NCBI GenBank assembly: GCA_963793465.1
Contig: CAWCAJ010000004.1
Coordinates: 62,001 to 126,000, forward strand
Source: CAJQPP01 sp963793465
GTDB taxonomy: Bacteria; Planctomycetota; Planctomycetia; Pirellulales; Pirellulaceae
Direction: 5' to 3'
Length of the DNA: 64,000 nt
Part shown: positions 55,031 to 64,000 of the stretch, in pieces
Layout: each line of letters starts with the position of its first letter
How positions within the stretch are numbered: the stretch's first letter is position 1
The notes under the pieces: generated by a model
What the model was told of the DNA's origin: nothing
What the model saw: only the letters and a program-made list of their open reading frames with translations
Database searches by the model: none
Program-made: the position numbers and the translations under genes

Positions 55031-56962
55031 TCACTGCATCACCTGCAGATCCGGGCGGGCCTGTTTGAACCGCTCGATGCCCGCTGGAGTGACCTTTGTT
55101 TGACGAACGTCCAGCAATTTCAACTTTGGCAACTTCAACAAGTCAGACAGACCCTGATCCGTCATTCCCGTGTTGGCCAGCCATAGCACTTGCAGTTCCT
55201 GTAACCCGGCCAACTCCCGAATCCCGGCATCGTCGATGCGGGTACTGGCCAGATCGAGTTCCTGCAACGTTGTCAATCGCGCAATGCTGGGCACCGCGGC
55301 GTTCGTGATTCCCGTGACGTCCAGAAACAACTGTGTAATCTCCGGTAAATCCTGCAGATACTGCATGGCCGCATCATCCAGGGGGTTCTCCGAAAGCTGC
55401 AACCATTGCAAACCGTGACACCCTGCCAGCGGCGTCAAGTCCGATGATTTCAGCCCCGCGCCCCCCAACGCCAAAGCTGTGGCATCCCGGTTCAGGAAGT
55501 GGTCCTTGACGTCTTTCCGTTGGACTCGCAAAAACGCCCGGTACTGTCGGTCCAGCTGATCGAGGGGCAGGCCCGTTCGTTCGGAGAGAGTTCCCTTGAT
55601 ACGCCGCTCCTTGTAAAACTCCTTGATAAAGTCGATGAACGGTGTGCGATATTTGCCCTGCTCCGCCGTAAACAGGAATTGACTGACGCCGCTGGCTTGG
55701 CTGTAAAGCCGGGTCACGTCCGCATGCTCCAGCAAATCCTGCCGTCCCATGGCGTCCAGTTGTTGCATGGGCATGAAAAAGCCCTCTCGCTGACTGCGCA
55801 AGCGGGCGTATTGCAAGCGGTGGGTGTCGAATCCACCGAGGACCACATAGTTGTCGCGGACCAGCATGGATTCGAAGTACATGGCAATACCCTCCACCAT
55901 CCAGGCGTGCCCACGATCGGCTACGGTTTTGGTGGCACCCGCGTTCTCCTGCAGCAACTGATGGACGGTCTCGTGTCGCCAGGTGGCAATCGGTGGCTCC
56001 TGGTCTGCATAGAAAAAGCTGGCTCGTTTTTGCTCCACATAGTAGCCCGACGAGATCGCGATCCCGGCGACATCTGCCAAATCGTTCAGATAGTGCTGGC
56101 GGTCCCTGAACAGGATCACGTCGTATTGCCGACTTCCGGATTTGTCGGCTGACTCGCCAGCCAGCCAGCGTTGCAGCTGGCGTGGCGTGCACCAGTAATC
56201 AAAAAACACCTGTCGCCAAACCCAATAGGTTTGTTCCAACTCGCTGGCCAGCTCCAGCCCGGCTTGCTCACCGGCCGCGGAATAGATCCGGAAATGCGGT
56301 GAATTGATCTCCCAATAAGTGCCTTTCTGCCAACCGATGGTTTGTTGTCGGGTCCGCGACAGTTTGGCCGTGGTCGGCTTGGTAGACCGAACCCAGCCCA
56401 ACTCTTCATCCTGGCGGAACCCCAACACCGTGCGGGCCTGCAGGTGATCGGGATCGTAAACCAGCGTCTCATGTAACCACTGATAGGCTTCCGGGCCCAA
56501 CGATTCCCGGGCCGCCCGGGTGGCCAATTCAAACAATTCTGCGGCGTATTCCTGCAGGATTCCAGTCAATTGCTGCCGCAGCGGCGGTAATCGAGGATCG
56601 TTCGAGTCCGGCCATTGGGGCGTCGTGACCGGTGGCAGAAAAATATATTGCCGCTGCGGATCTGGGTCCCAGATCCAGGATTCCACGACCGCTTCCGCAT
56701 CCGGCATCTGGTTTGCCTGGCACTGGTCACGCAGCGACTGCAGCCGAGTCATCAGACGGGCCTGTAACTGTCCCTTTTGTTGCAGCAGTTCAACCGCTGG
56801 CCCCGTCGTCTCCTGCCAGGCAAGCGGGTGCCAGCAGGCAGCCCCCAACGGATTCACGAGAAAAAGAACCCCGGTCAGCAACCGCCCGACCGCGGCTGGG
56901 CAGCTGACAGGGAAAGCCCCCGAACCCGCCCACCGGTTTCTGCGTCCTGAATGACTGCTCAT
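55031..56962 (-). CDS. Secreted DUF1570-type metallopeptidase with leucine-rich repeats
   Basis: Encodes 643 residues. An N-terminal hydrophobic segment (VGRLLTGVLFLVNPLGAACW) suggests export. The central peptidase-MA-like domain has SPHFRIYSAAGEQAGLELAS, the zinc site WRHETVHQLLQENAG (HETVH at 330-334), and WMVEGIAMYFES providing the third ligand. From about residue 495 five leucine-rich repeats of the planctomycete type follow (LQWLQLSENPLDDAAMQYLQ, LTTLQELDLASTRIDDAGIR). The combination suggests a surface protease with a protein-binding tail. Its frame runs opposite to the upstream tRNA gene. Confidence 0.8.
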   Translation of the reverse strand: MSSHSGRRNRWAGSGAFPVSCPAAVGRLLTGVLFLVNPLGAACWHPLAWQETTGPAVELLQQKGQLQARLMTRLQSLRDQCQANQMPDAEAVVESWIWDPDPQRQYIFLPPVTTPQWPDSNDPRLPPLRQQLTGILQEYAAELFELATRAARESLGPEAYQWLHETLVYDPDHLQARTVLGFRQDEELGWVRSTKPTTAKLSRTRQQTIGWQKGTYWEINSPHFRIYSAAGEQAGLELASELEQTYWVWRQVFFDYWCTPRQLQRWLAGESADKSGSRQYDVILFRDRQHYLNDLADVAGIAISSGYYVEQKRASFFYADQEPPIATWRHETVHQLLQENAGATKTVADRGHAWMVEGIAMYFESMLVRDNYVVLGGFDTHRLQYARLRSQREGFFMPMQQLDAMGRQDLLEHADVTRLYSQASGVSQFLFTAEQGKYRTPFIDFIKEFYKERRIKGTLSERTGLPLDQLDRQYRAFLRVQRKDVKDHFLNRDATALALGGAGLKSSDLTPLAGCHGLQWLQLSENPLDDAAMQYLQDLPEITQLFLDVTGITNAAVPSIARLTTLQELDLASTRIDDAGIRELAGLQELQVLWLANTGMTDQGLSDLLKLPKLKLLDVRQTKVTPAGIERFKQARPDLQVMQ

Positions 56963-57147
56963 GAATCCCCGTTCCTACCTTCGGCCAAACCCCTCCGGTA
57001 TTGTAGCACAGGGCTTTTTGGGGCACGGGAAGGGCTTCCTCCCGCTGGGCCCCGGTTTTGGCGGCCGATGTTGACCGCGAAAATCGGCGGGTTTAGAATT
57101 CGATCCGCCAGACCGGCCCCGAGTGGTGCTGGCCTGGCAGCAACGAT

Positions 57148-57222
57148 GGTGGTTGTAGCTCAGTTGGTTAGAGCATCGGATTGTGGTTCCGAGGGTCGGG
57201 GGTTCAAATCCCCTCAACCACC
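57148..57222 (+). tRNA. tRNA-His (anticodon GTG)
   Basis: Cloverleaf is complete: acceptor GTGGTTG/CAACCAC, D-arm with AGCTCAGTTGGTTAGAGC, anticodon loop ATTGTGGTT with GTG, T-arm GGGGGTTCAAATCCCC. The extra G at 57148 pairs with C at 57222 as the G-1:C73 identity pair of tRNA-His. CCA is not encoded. Confidence 0.97.
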
Positions 57223-57376
57223 CTTTCTTTCTCGGGGTTTGCGCTGGCATCCCCGTTGCTGGATTCGGCAGGAAACCCAATCGGAACGCAAACGGAACCG
57301 ACCGCCTGCATTTCCCACGGGTCGGATGCGGTTTTCGCTGCCTGGGTGCTGACGTAGCCTTCGCAACGGGAGTAAG

Positions 57377-57425
<49 letters not shown>

Positions 57426-57531
57426 TGGAATACGTGGCGGTGAAGGTCCCTTGCGGGGACCGCAGACGCAAGGAATTGAGCGACGACGAGATTGCCGAGA
57501 TCACCTGGGAGATCACTCGCTATTCGGTGAC

Positions 57532-57917
57532 GCGAATGGCAGACTCATTAACGGAAGGCCCCTCCGACCCGGCACGGATCGGCAACCCCAGTTCATCCAG
57601 AGCCGGCGGCTGACGCGCCGCACCGCTCACGGCCTTCAGCCGCTTTTCAAAACCACCGACTTTGGTTGCCAGACGATCACCGTCCAGTTCATCGCAGAGA
57701 CCAAGCCGGCGGCTAGCGCCGCACCGCTCACGGCCTTCAGCCGCTTTTCAAAACCACCGACTTTGGTTGCCAGACGATCACCGTCCAGTTCATCGCAGAG
57801 ACCAGGCCGGCGGCACGCCGCACCGCTCACACCTAATGGCGAATGGCAGACTCTTTAACGGAAGGCCCCTCCGACCCGGCACGGATCGGCAACCCGACCA
57901 GGCCGGCGGCTATGCCG
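57532..57917. repeat. Tandem repeat block with 101-bp period
   Basis: A unit beginning CCGCACCGCTCACGGCCTTC recurs at 57618 and 57719, with partial copies at 57818 and 57915. Each full unit includes AACCACCGACTTTGGTTGCC. A second, 57-base unit (GCGAATGGCAGACTC onward) occurs at 57532-57588 and 57839-57895, so the block is a mosaic of two repeats. Reading frames across it repeat as well but look non-coding. The 750-base gap from the tRNA to the PilZ gene holds nothing else, apart from a 60-residue frame (57425-57613) that may be a gene remnant. Confidence 0.8.
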
Positions 57918-57969
57918 CACCGCTCACGGCCTTCAGCCACATTTTTTCAGTTGGTCCTCGATACGTGAA

Positions 57970-58340
57970 TCAGGCCGCGTCGACGCTCACAAAGTTCCAG
58001 CCGGTCAGGTACCATCCGTCAGCAAACCTGTCACACCAGCGGCATTCGGCGACCACGATGGAAGGGCGTTGCTCGATACGACTGATTACGATTTTGGCCA
58101 TCAGCCCGATATCCCACTTCACCTGGCCAATCAAACCAATCCCCCTGTTGGAAATATCGCGTGTGATACCGCTGTACTCTTTGCCCTGTTGACCGGCCGG
58201 GCGAATCTTTACAGCCCGCGTCAGGGCGCTCGGCTGGCGTCGCGGCGCTCGCTCATGATAAAGCGGGCCTCGGCGTTCATGATGTCATCGACTAGCTTCT
58301 GAATTTCTGGCGAGGCGGCGCGGACAGAACTTCGTAACAT
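57970..58340 (-). CDS. PilZ-domain protein (one apparent frameshift)
   Basis: Hidden by a missing base. ATG 58340 follows AGGAGA and gives MLRSSVRAASPEIQKLVDDI, then EARFIMSERRDASRAP and a stop. Adding one C to the CCC run at about 58224-58226 continues as LTRAVKIRP and the frame ending at 57970: YSGITRDISNRGIGLIG, IVVAECRWCDRFADGWYLTG and WNFVSV. This is a PilZ domain: the RxxxR-like ERRDASR, the DxSxxG-like DISNRG, and the DGWYLTGWNF end. Such domains bind cyclic di-GMP; the RxxxR and (D/N)xSxxG motifs required for binding look present. About 120 residues, stand-alone. Confidence 0.75.
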
Positions 58341-58817
58341 GGGGTCTCCTCAAGCAAACACTATCAAAGGCGGAATAGATTCAAAGGTGGAATAGATCTC
58401 GATCGACGAGCCAGCTTTCGCTGTCAACTTAACTTTGCATTACAAACGGCCGGGGTGGGTCGCAATTTTTGCGGACAGGCCGTGAATTGACTGTTGTGGA
58501 CCCCTGGGGTGGGCATTACATTTGACTCGCGGATGGGAAATTTGTGGCATTTCCGCAACGCTGAAGCCAATAATCCTCATCGGACGACGAACCGGGTTTG
58601 AGCGACAGGCAGACAACGACTGCGGACTTGGTTCATTCCCGGCCCGTGCCAGCCAAAATTGGCAGCGGGTTCGGTCCGAACGTGCCGGGTCTGGAAAAAG
58701 GTGATGCCACGCCGTTGACGGGCCCGGGCGGATCCTATCCCCCCCTCTGGTGTCGCGGTCGCGGCCACAGCCCTGTTCACAACGCTTTGCAAATGACTGA
58801 CTTTTCACGAGCGATGA
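58341..58817. other. Divergent intergenic region
   Basis: This 477-base gap between the divergent PilZ and ABC transporter genes must hold both promoters. Open frames in it are R/P/S-rich and do not look coding; no repeat of the families seen elsewhere was found. Confidence 0.45.
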
Positions 58818-59852
58818 ATGACCGATCCCAAACTTCAACCGGCGTTGTCCGATATTCCGCCGCAGGTAATTCAGGTACACGAGTTGTCCAAGACCTATCG
58901 GGATGGCTGGATCTTTGGCAAGAAGTTCCCGGCCTTGAATCAGGTAAGCCTGGAAGTCGGCCGCGGCCAGATCTTTGGGTTACTGGGTCCCAACGGCGCC
59001 GGCAAGACGACGTTTCTTAAAATCCTGTTGGGCATCATCGGCAAGACCAGTGGCAAGGCCAGCCTGTTGAATTATCCGGCTGGCGACAGGAAGGGGCGTC
59101 AACGGGTTGGCTTTTTGCCCGAGCAACTTCGTATTCCGCGGCATCTATCGGGTTTTACCGCGCTGGAATACTACGGCAACTTGCAAAATGTGCCCACCTC
59201 AACGATTCGCGAAAAGCGGGATCGGCTACTGGACTTTGTCGGTTTGGCTGGCAGAGGTCAGGACCGGGTCACCAAGTATTCCAAGGGCATGTTGCAGCGG
59301 CTGGGCCTGGCCCAGGCCTTGTTGCACGAACCGGACTTGCTGGTATTGGATGAACCCACCGATGGACTGGATCCCGGCGCCTGCGCCGAAATGCGTTCCA
59401 TGATGCAGGACTTGCGGGACAAGGGGGCCACCATTTTTTTGAACAGCCACCTGCTGCAGGAGGTCGAGATGGTTTGCGACCGAGTCGCCATCCTGAACAA
59501 AGGTCAACTGCGTTATTGCGGGCCCGTGGACCAGATTGGTGATTTCGTACGTCGCCAATCCGGTGAAGGCCGACCCAACGTCACGTTGGAAGTGGCTGGC
59601 GATGAGGCCACGGTCTTGCAGGCCCTGGGCGCACCGCAAGAGGGTAACTTTGAGGTCCTGGGCTGCGAGTCCAACAATGCCCGCGTCATCCTGAACACCC
59701 GCTTTGCCGATCAGGAAGCGGTGGACCGGGCCGTGGACCGAATTCGCGGTCAAGGCCTCAGCCTGATCCGTCTGACACGCCAGGAGACCACACTGGAAGA
59801 CGCCTTCCTGCAGATTGTCGGTGACGAAAGTCGGCGGCGGCCCAAGATCTGA
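58818..59852 (+). CDS. ABC transporter ATP-binding protein (ABC-2 type)
   Basis: Encodes 344 residues. All ATPase motifs are intact: Walker A GPNGAGKTTFLKIL, Q-loop VGFLPEQLRI, signature YSKGMLQRLGLAQAL, Walker B LLVLDEPTDGLDP and H-loop IFLNSHLL. The C-terminal 90 residues (EVAGDEATVLQALG to TLEDAFLQIVGDE) are the regulatory extension typical of CcmA/NatA-type subunits. It ends 62 bases before the permease gene, so the two form an exporter operon. Contrast with the degenerate ATPase of the export protein at 17009-19117. Confidence 0.93.
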   Translation: MTDPKLQPALSDIPPQVIQVHELSKTYRDGWIFGKKFPALNQVSLEVGRGQIFGLLGPNGAGKTTFLKILLGIIGKTSGKASLLNYPAGDRKGRQRVGFLPEQLRIPRHLSGFTALEYYGNLQNVPTSTIREKRDRLLDFVGLAGRGQDRVTKYSKGMLQRLGLAQALLHEPDLLVLDEPTDGLDPGACAEMRSMMQDLRDKGATIFLNSHLLQEVEMVCDRVAILNKGQLRYCGPVDQIGDFVRRQSGEGRPNVTLEVAGDEATVLQALGAPQEGNFEVLGCESNNARVILNTRFADQEAVDRAVDRIRGQGLSLIRLTRQETTLEDAFLQIVGDESRRRPKI

Positions 59853-59914
59853 ATCGGTTGGCAAACCCTGCCCACTGGATATCCGCGAATACCACCCGTT
59901 CCTTGAAAGCGAAA

Positions 59915-62326
59915 ATGTTGCGACCCTATCTGACCGTAATTCGCGATTCCTTCCGTGCCGCCATGAATTCGCGGGTGTTGTATATCGTCCTGGCACTGAT
60001 CCTGTTGGTGCTGCTGGCGTTGGCGCCCTTTCACGTGCGTCAAACACTGGATTGGCGACTTTCCTTCGAGGACGGGTTCCCCGCCCCAGACCGCTTGGTG
60101 GCCCGCCTGGTGGAAGAAGGCAAGTCCCGCCAGCGACCGACGGTGGCCCACATCTGGGATCAACTCACTCCCGAACTGCAGTCCGATTTGGAAAAGCAGG
60201 CCGGACGTGAAGCCGCTGAAGAAAGACGCCCCGGCGACGGGCCCGGTGGTACTCCCGCGGAACGACGTTTGCTGGCCGAATTCAATGAGCTGATGGAATC
60301 CAGCAATCTCTACGACGAACAGGCGTTTGCCGGCAAACGTCTCAGCGAAGAAACTCGCGACCTGCTCGACAAGGGGGACCGCCGCAGCGTCGATGAGGAC
60401 CGCCGCTTGAACCGCTTGCTGCTCAGCACCGCGTTGCGTCGCGATGTGGCCCAGCCCGGGGAGACGCAGCTGGACTTTTATTACTTCAACTGGCACTGGA
60501 AGGCGTTTACCACCAACGTTTCGCACTCCGAGTTTGCCAGCGGGATCACCAGTCAACTGCCGACATATTTCGACAAATTTATCATGTCGATCGGGATCTT
60601 TATCGCTATCCTGATCACCGCGTCCATTATCCCGGAAATGCTGGAAGCGGGCTCCCTGAATTTGCTGCTCAGCAAACCGGTGCACCGCTGGGGTTTGTTG
60701 CTGGCCAAGTACGTGGGCGGCTGCGTATTTATCTTTTTGTGTGCCAGCCTGTTGTTCGTGGGACTCTGGTTATGGATGGGTATTCAACTGGGAATCTGGG
60801 AACGGGCCATCCTGTTGAGCATTCCCACCTATGTTTTCGTGTTCGCCATGTACTACGCGGTCTCGGTTTTGGCCGGGATCTGGTTTCGCAGCCCGATTCT
60901 CTGCATCACCTTCGCGATTCTGTTTTGGGCAGTCTGTTCGGCAATCGGTTACGCCTACGCCTGGCTGGATTATCGACATTACAACGCCGCGGCTCACGAA
61001 CTGATTGCGTTGCAGGATGATGTGATGATGGTCGACATGCTGCAGCAACACCTGGCCTGGGACCGCAGCGAGGACGCCTGGCGGAGCCCCGCCAAACGCG
61101 ACATCACACCGGAAGAGGGTGGATTCGTGTTCGCCTCGTTCCTGGATCGGCTGGATGAATTTCCCGACATGCCAGGTCCGACCGTGGCCCAGCAGCCGCA
61201 GCGGTTTTTGTTCGTGAACAATGGACTGGTCGACGCCCTGTCCAATTCCCGTTTGCGATTGGCGTCCGCCAACGCCAGGGAAGACTGGAAAGTCGCCGAC
61301 CGTGGGGCACTTCCGCCCAGCACGGTACAGGTGCTGAATTCTCCGCGTCTGGGGCAACTGGTCGTGGATCAGACCGGCGCGGTGTTCGCTTGGCAAGGAA
61401 CGGAAAGTAGTGACGACCCCGCCACCGACCAGCAGGATTCGTCCAACGAACCAGCCAGCGACTCCACGACGAACAAGCTGCAGGAGCAATTGTCGGGCTT
61501 GTTCAAGGGAGCCAAACGCGACTCGGAATATCAAGAACTCAGTGAAGAATCCTCATTTCAGCTGCGAAGCCCCAGTGCGGTGAGCCTGAATCCGCAGAAC
61601 GACGAAATCGTTTACTACAGCGGTGGACAACTGGTCGTGTTATCCGTCAATGAAGAGGGACGTTACAGCGTCCGCCAACAACAGAAGATCGGTGACCACG
61701 AAAACGTAAGCATGACCGCGATGGTGGTGGCGGCCGGGAAAAACATCTTTGTCATGCTGGGTAACGGACGCTTCTACCACCTGGATGCCAGTGACCTCTC
61801 CATATTGCACAGCGAGGACCTGAGCGATCGGGCGGCCATCCGCTGTCTGTCGGCGCGGCGCGATGGATCGCTGGCCGCACTGACCTTACGCAGCGGCGAA
61901 CTGTGGATCTACGACGCCAACACCCAAGCCCAGTACGACGGTTTTGGCATCAACGCCCATGACATCCTGGCCTGCCAATTCGACGAGCAGGGACGTCTCT
62001 GGGTGGGTGATCGATTTCAGGCCGCCTACTGCTACGACTTGCAAACCGGAAATGCTGTGCTGTCCTACGAACCCAATAATGGCTGGTTGACTCGCGGCTT
62101 CCGCCTGGTCGTGCGTCCTTTGTACCGCATCTTTCCCAAACCCGGAGAGTTCTACAAACTGGTTTCCCACCTGTCATCATCGGGGGATGCGCGAGGCAAT
62201 CCGGATATCGATATGACGAAACTCCCCTACCGGGACAACCCCTGGTCCCCCTTGAAAAGCGGGGTCCTGTTTACTTTGCTGGTGCTGGGAATCGCCTGTT
62301 TCACCTTTCAACGTCAGGATTTCTAG
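59915..62326 (+). CDS. ABC-2 type permease with inserted beta-propeller-like domain
   Basis: Encodes 803 residues from ATG 59915 (MLRPYLTVIRDSFRAAMNSR). Helix 1 (VLYIVLALILLVLLALAPFH), a large soluble loop of about 180 residues, then helices 2-6 around residues 220-370 (IGIFIAILITASIIPEMLEA, FIFLCASLLFVGLWLWMG) in ABC-2 arrangement. Between about 375 and 770 lies a soluble region; its later part has propeller-like repeats (IVYYSGGQLVVLSVNEEGRY, GRFYHLDASDLSILHSEDLS, RSGELWIYDANTQAQYDG). A final helix (GVLFTLLVLGIACFTF) ends the protein. Partner of the preceding ATPase; substrate unknown. Confidence 0.8.
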   Translation: MLRPYLTVIRDSFRAAMNSRVLYIVLALILLVLLALAPFHVRQTLDWRLSFEDGFPAPDRLVARLVEEGKSRQRPTVAHIWDQLTPELQSDLEKQAGREAAEERRPGDGPGGTPAERRLLAEFNELMESSNLYDEQAFAGKRLSEETRDLLDKGDRRSVDEDRRLNRLLLSTALRRDVAQPGETQLDFYYFNWHWKAFTTNVSHSEFASGITSQLPTYFDKFIMSIGIFIAILITASIIPEMLEAGSLNLLLSKPVHRWGLLLAKYVGGCVFIFLCASLLFVGLWLWMGIQLGIWERAILLSIPTYVFVFAMYYAVSVLAGIWFRSPILCITFAILFWAVCSAIGYAYAWLDYRHYNAAAHELIALQDDVMMVDMLQQHLAWDRSEDAWRSPAKRDITPEEGGFVFASFLDRLDEFPDMPGPTVAQQPQRFLFVNNGLVDALSNSRLRLASANAREDWKVADRGALPPSTVQVLNSPRLGQLVVDQTGAVFAWQGTESSDDPATDQQDSSNEPASDSTTNKLQEQLSGLFKGAKRDSEYQELSEESSFQLRSPSAVSLNPQNDEIVYYSGGQLVVLSVNEEGRYSVRQQQKIGDHENVSMTAMVVAAGKNIFVMLGNGRFYHLDASDLSILHSEDLSDRAAIRCLSARRDGSLAALTLRSGELWIYDANTQAQYDGFGINAHDILACQFDEQGRLWVGDRFQAAYCYDLQTGNAVLSYEPNNGWLTRGFRLVVRPLYRIFPKPGEFYKLVSHLSSSGDARGNPDIDMTKLPYRDNPWSPLKSGVLFTLLVLGIACFTFQRQDF

Positions 62327-62424
62327 AAATTCCGCCAAACCCTCAAAACCGCTGGACCTAACTTGTCGGGCAAGCTGCGATATCTCTGGTGTAGCAGAAA
62401 ACATCTCCCTGAAAGGAATCGCAA

Positions 62425-62742
62425 ATGCCCAAATACTACACCACCTGTGGTTCTCTGGAATTTTTGACCACCGCCCATGATCCGCGCTCAGCCGCCCTGT
62501 GGTCCATCCATCAGTTCCTGGCCCGTCATATTGAGCTGGAATCCGTGGCCTGGGAGGATCCTGAAACAATCGATCGACAGGATCTGATCGAGGCGATGCT
62601 GGAACTCGACGATACGGTTGTAGTATCGGAGGTAGGGTTTGGTCGCGACGACGCGGCCATCCTGGATACCCCCGATTTGCTGGCGGAATGGAACCAGCTG
62701 GTGATTGCCGTTTCTCGTTTGGAATCTCTGCCGACAAATTAA
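62425..62742 (+). CDS. Hypothetical protein, 105 aa
   Basis: Not recognised. ATG 62425 follows GAAAGGAA at good distance. The product is acidic and soluble (MPKYYTTCGSLEFLTTAHDP, then LLAEWNQLVIAVSRLE), with EVGFGRDDAAILDTPDLLAEW as the most conserved-looking stretch. It starts 98 bases after the permease in the same direction and may belong to the same transcript. No domain can be assigned. Confidence 0.65.
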   Translation: MPKYYTTCGSLEFLTTAHDPRSAALWSIHQFLARHIELESVAWEDPETIDRQDLIEAMLELDDTVVVSEVGFGRDDAAILDTPDLLAEWNQLVIAVSRLESLPTN

Positions 62743-62777
62743 GGGCTGGTTGGTGTTGGATGCCGCGCGTGGCAGGA

Positions 62778-62809
62778 ACGGTCCGTCGCAGGGACGGTCC
62801 GTCGCAGGG
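62778..62809. repeat. 16-bp tandem repeat
   Basis: ACGGTCCGTCGCAGGG occurs twice in direct succession downstream of the hypothetical gene, followed by a partial third (ACGG). No coding potential. Confidence 0.75.
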
Positions 62810-62920
62810 ACGGAAACCCGTTGCCCAAGCCGACGGAAGAATTCGAGCCTTGCCAGGATGGTAGGAAGAGGAGGCCAGTTTTGGGAATCGGAATTCTTGC
62901 GAATTCAGCGACGGGTGTGG

Positions 62921-63442
62921 CTAGTCCCCGACCCCAATTTCATCGTTGCAAAGCCGCATCATCAGCTCCGACTCCTGTTGCTCGTGAGCCTGAAAGCGCT
63001 GCACAAACGTCTGGAACCCCTCCACGATCGTGGGCAGCACCCTCGCGGAAGATACCTCCCGATACAAAACGCGATGGGCCAGTTCCACCAAGTGGCAGAC
63101 TTCCATGTAGATGGCCTCGTGTTGCGATTGAAGCTGATGGGCGCAGTTGCTTACATGGGGATGGATCAGCTGGGCTGCCTGAAAGTAACCGTAGAATTCT
63201 TCCAGAGCAAAATAGGTCTCCAGTTCATCCCGCAAATGTTCCAGCAGTGAAACAAGCTCCGCCAAAGGGACCTTGGTTCCCTTGGTCGCTAACTGCAGCC
63301 GCAGCGTCTCGATGATCGCCGCGGGTTGCTCCACATCCTGTTTGATCTCCTGCAGGAAGGCCACATTCAGCGTTAATCCCGGCCAGCTGGCGGCCTCCCC
63401 ATGTTGATGGCGAAGGTCCTGCTCGGTCAACCAACTACTCAT
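62921..63442 (-). CDS. Hemerythrin-like domain protein
   Basis: Encodes 173 residues; ATG 63442 follows GGGGAGA at seven bases, and GTG further upstream is less likely. The order of histidine and acidic residues fits a HHE/hemerythrin bundle: LEHLRDELETYFALEEFYGY, then SQHEAIYMEVCHLVELAHRV and FQAHEQQESELMMRL. Hemerythrins bind a di-iron centre that carries oxygen or senses NO/redox. One expected His of helix 1 is not obvious, so iron content is uncertain. Cytoplasmic. Transcribed alone. Confidence 0.7.
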   Translation of the reverse strand: MSSWLTEQDLRHQHGEAASWPGLTLNVAFLQEIKQDVEQPAAIIETLRLQLATKGTKVPLAELVSLLEHLRDELETYFALEEFYGYFQAAQLIHPHVSNCAHQLQSQHEAIYMEVCHLVELAHRVLYREVSSARVLPTIVEGFQTFVQRFQAHEQQESELMMRLCNDEIGVGD

Positions 63443-63799
63443 CACGATCTCCCCAAGTTGGGCCACCCCAAAAAGGACTCCTGACATAACCAGATTCAGT
63501 TTTCGAGTGGCAAATATCCCGGTTGGGTAAATTGTCCAGCGATCACGCTGTCCGCCCATTCTATGGGGGGCAACAGGTCGATTTCAAATTCTGGATGCGA
63601 TAGCAATCGCTGCAACAGCCGTTAATTTGCCATTGGCCACGTCTCTCGGTGGATTAAGGACCGACTTCGGGCCCTTGCCTGTTTTTTGCCGCTGCTGCGA
63701 TCCGTCCGACAGTCCCGTCCTTTCCCCAGCCCGGTGTTGTCCCCGAAACCGCTGCGGATCAAAATAAGTCCTGTTTTCAGGAGCAAATGAGAGAGCCCT
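63443..63799. other. Divergent intergenic region
   Basis: About 357 bases between the divergent hemerythrin-like gene and the gene at the window end. No hairpin, repeat or small gene was identified. Confidence 0.45.
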
Positions 63800-64000
63800 A
63801 TGAATACGCGATCCAAGTACCAGCAGAACATCATCAAGAACTACTACGAAAATCGCGATGCTATCGCTTTGCAACGCGCCCAGGAGCTGGTCACGGAATT
63901 GTACCTGTCCAGCGGAAAGGGTCGGGAAAAACACTGGAAGAGCCTGCGTGGCCATTTAGAAAAATTGGGAGTCGCCCCCACCACGATCGCGCATTTGGAA
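63800..64000 (+). CDS. Small hypothetical protein, 3' truncated by the window
   Basis: ATG 63800 opens a frame to the last base with no stop: MNTRSKYQQNIIKNYYENRD, then AIALQRAQELVTELYLSSGK. The lysine/tyrosine-rich KYQQNIIKNYYENRD start is characteristic of a small conserved planctomycete/verrucomicrobial protein of about 80 residues whose function I do not know. GAGAG lies just upstream. Confidence 0.7.
   Translation, partial: MNTRSKYQQNIIKNYYENRDAIALQRAQELVTELYLSSGKGREKHWKSLRGHLEKLGVAPTTIAHLE

Noticed and set aside
57601..57835. CRISPR array
   Set aside because: The repeat period is 101 bases with no short repeat/variable spacer structure and no cas genes nearby.

Overview
The window looks like the chromosome of a planctomycete, most likely Pirellulaceae or a relative. 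The basis is a protein-kinase/WD40 tail, a secreted protein with the planctomycete extracellular LEDRKLLA-type motif, DUF1570-type peptidases, PQQ-like propellers, a B12-domain MerR regulator and GC-rich dispersed palindromes. Genes are compact, on both strands, with one tRNA (His). No rRNA, CRISPR array, prophage or conjugative module was seen.

Layout. 1-11.6 kb: tail of a kinase/WD40 protein, a secreted propeller/PKD protein, a methyltransferase, a zincin-like protein, a nitroreductase and a lipid-kinase-like protein. 12-19 kb: a minus-strand export operon (ABC protein with a degenerate ATPase domain, HlyD adaptor, TolC-like lipoprotein, secreted IPT/TIG protein) ending at an intrinsic terminator. 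19.8-24.3 kb: NhaR-like LysR regulator, 12-TM carrier, SulP transporter, small membrane protein. 24.8-33.8 kb: DsrE-like protein, nickel superoxide dismutase, glutamate dehydrogenase, thioredoxin-fold protein, prepilin-peptidase-like protein and an alpha/beta hydrolase. 34-45.3 kb: PQQ propeller, creatininase, Cys-cluster protein, then a long minus-strand lipid-modification operon (DCC protein, FAD oxidoreductase, DUF1365, CFA synthase, DUF1295, second CFA-like enzyme, membrane protein, SRPBCC) with a divergent LitR/CarH-type regulator. 45.5-57 kb: PQQ propeller, GT1 glycosyltransferase, secreted proteins, sugar-lactone oxidase, a REP-associated transposase, serine protease and peptidase/LRR protein. 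57-64 kb: tRNA-His, repeats, a PilZ gene interrupted by a frameshift, an ABC-2 exporter with a propeller-bearing permease, a hemerythrin-like protein and small genes.

Two patterns cut across the window. First, eight genes are interrupted by apparent frameshifts; all but one of the shifts fit a single missing base, often in a short homopolymer, which points to systematic sequence errors more than to pseudogenes. Several genes below were rebuilt across these shifts. Second, a roughly 100-bp palindromic element occurs at least eight times. Four copies begin exactly at the stop codon of a gene, and in another the gene reads into the element to find its stop.

The regions most worth follow-up are the lipid locus with a regulator that has lost its cobalamin-ligating histidines, the export operon whose ATPase domain lacks most catalytic motifs, and the stop-codon-linked repeat family.
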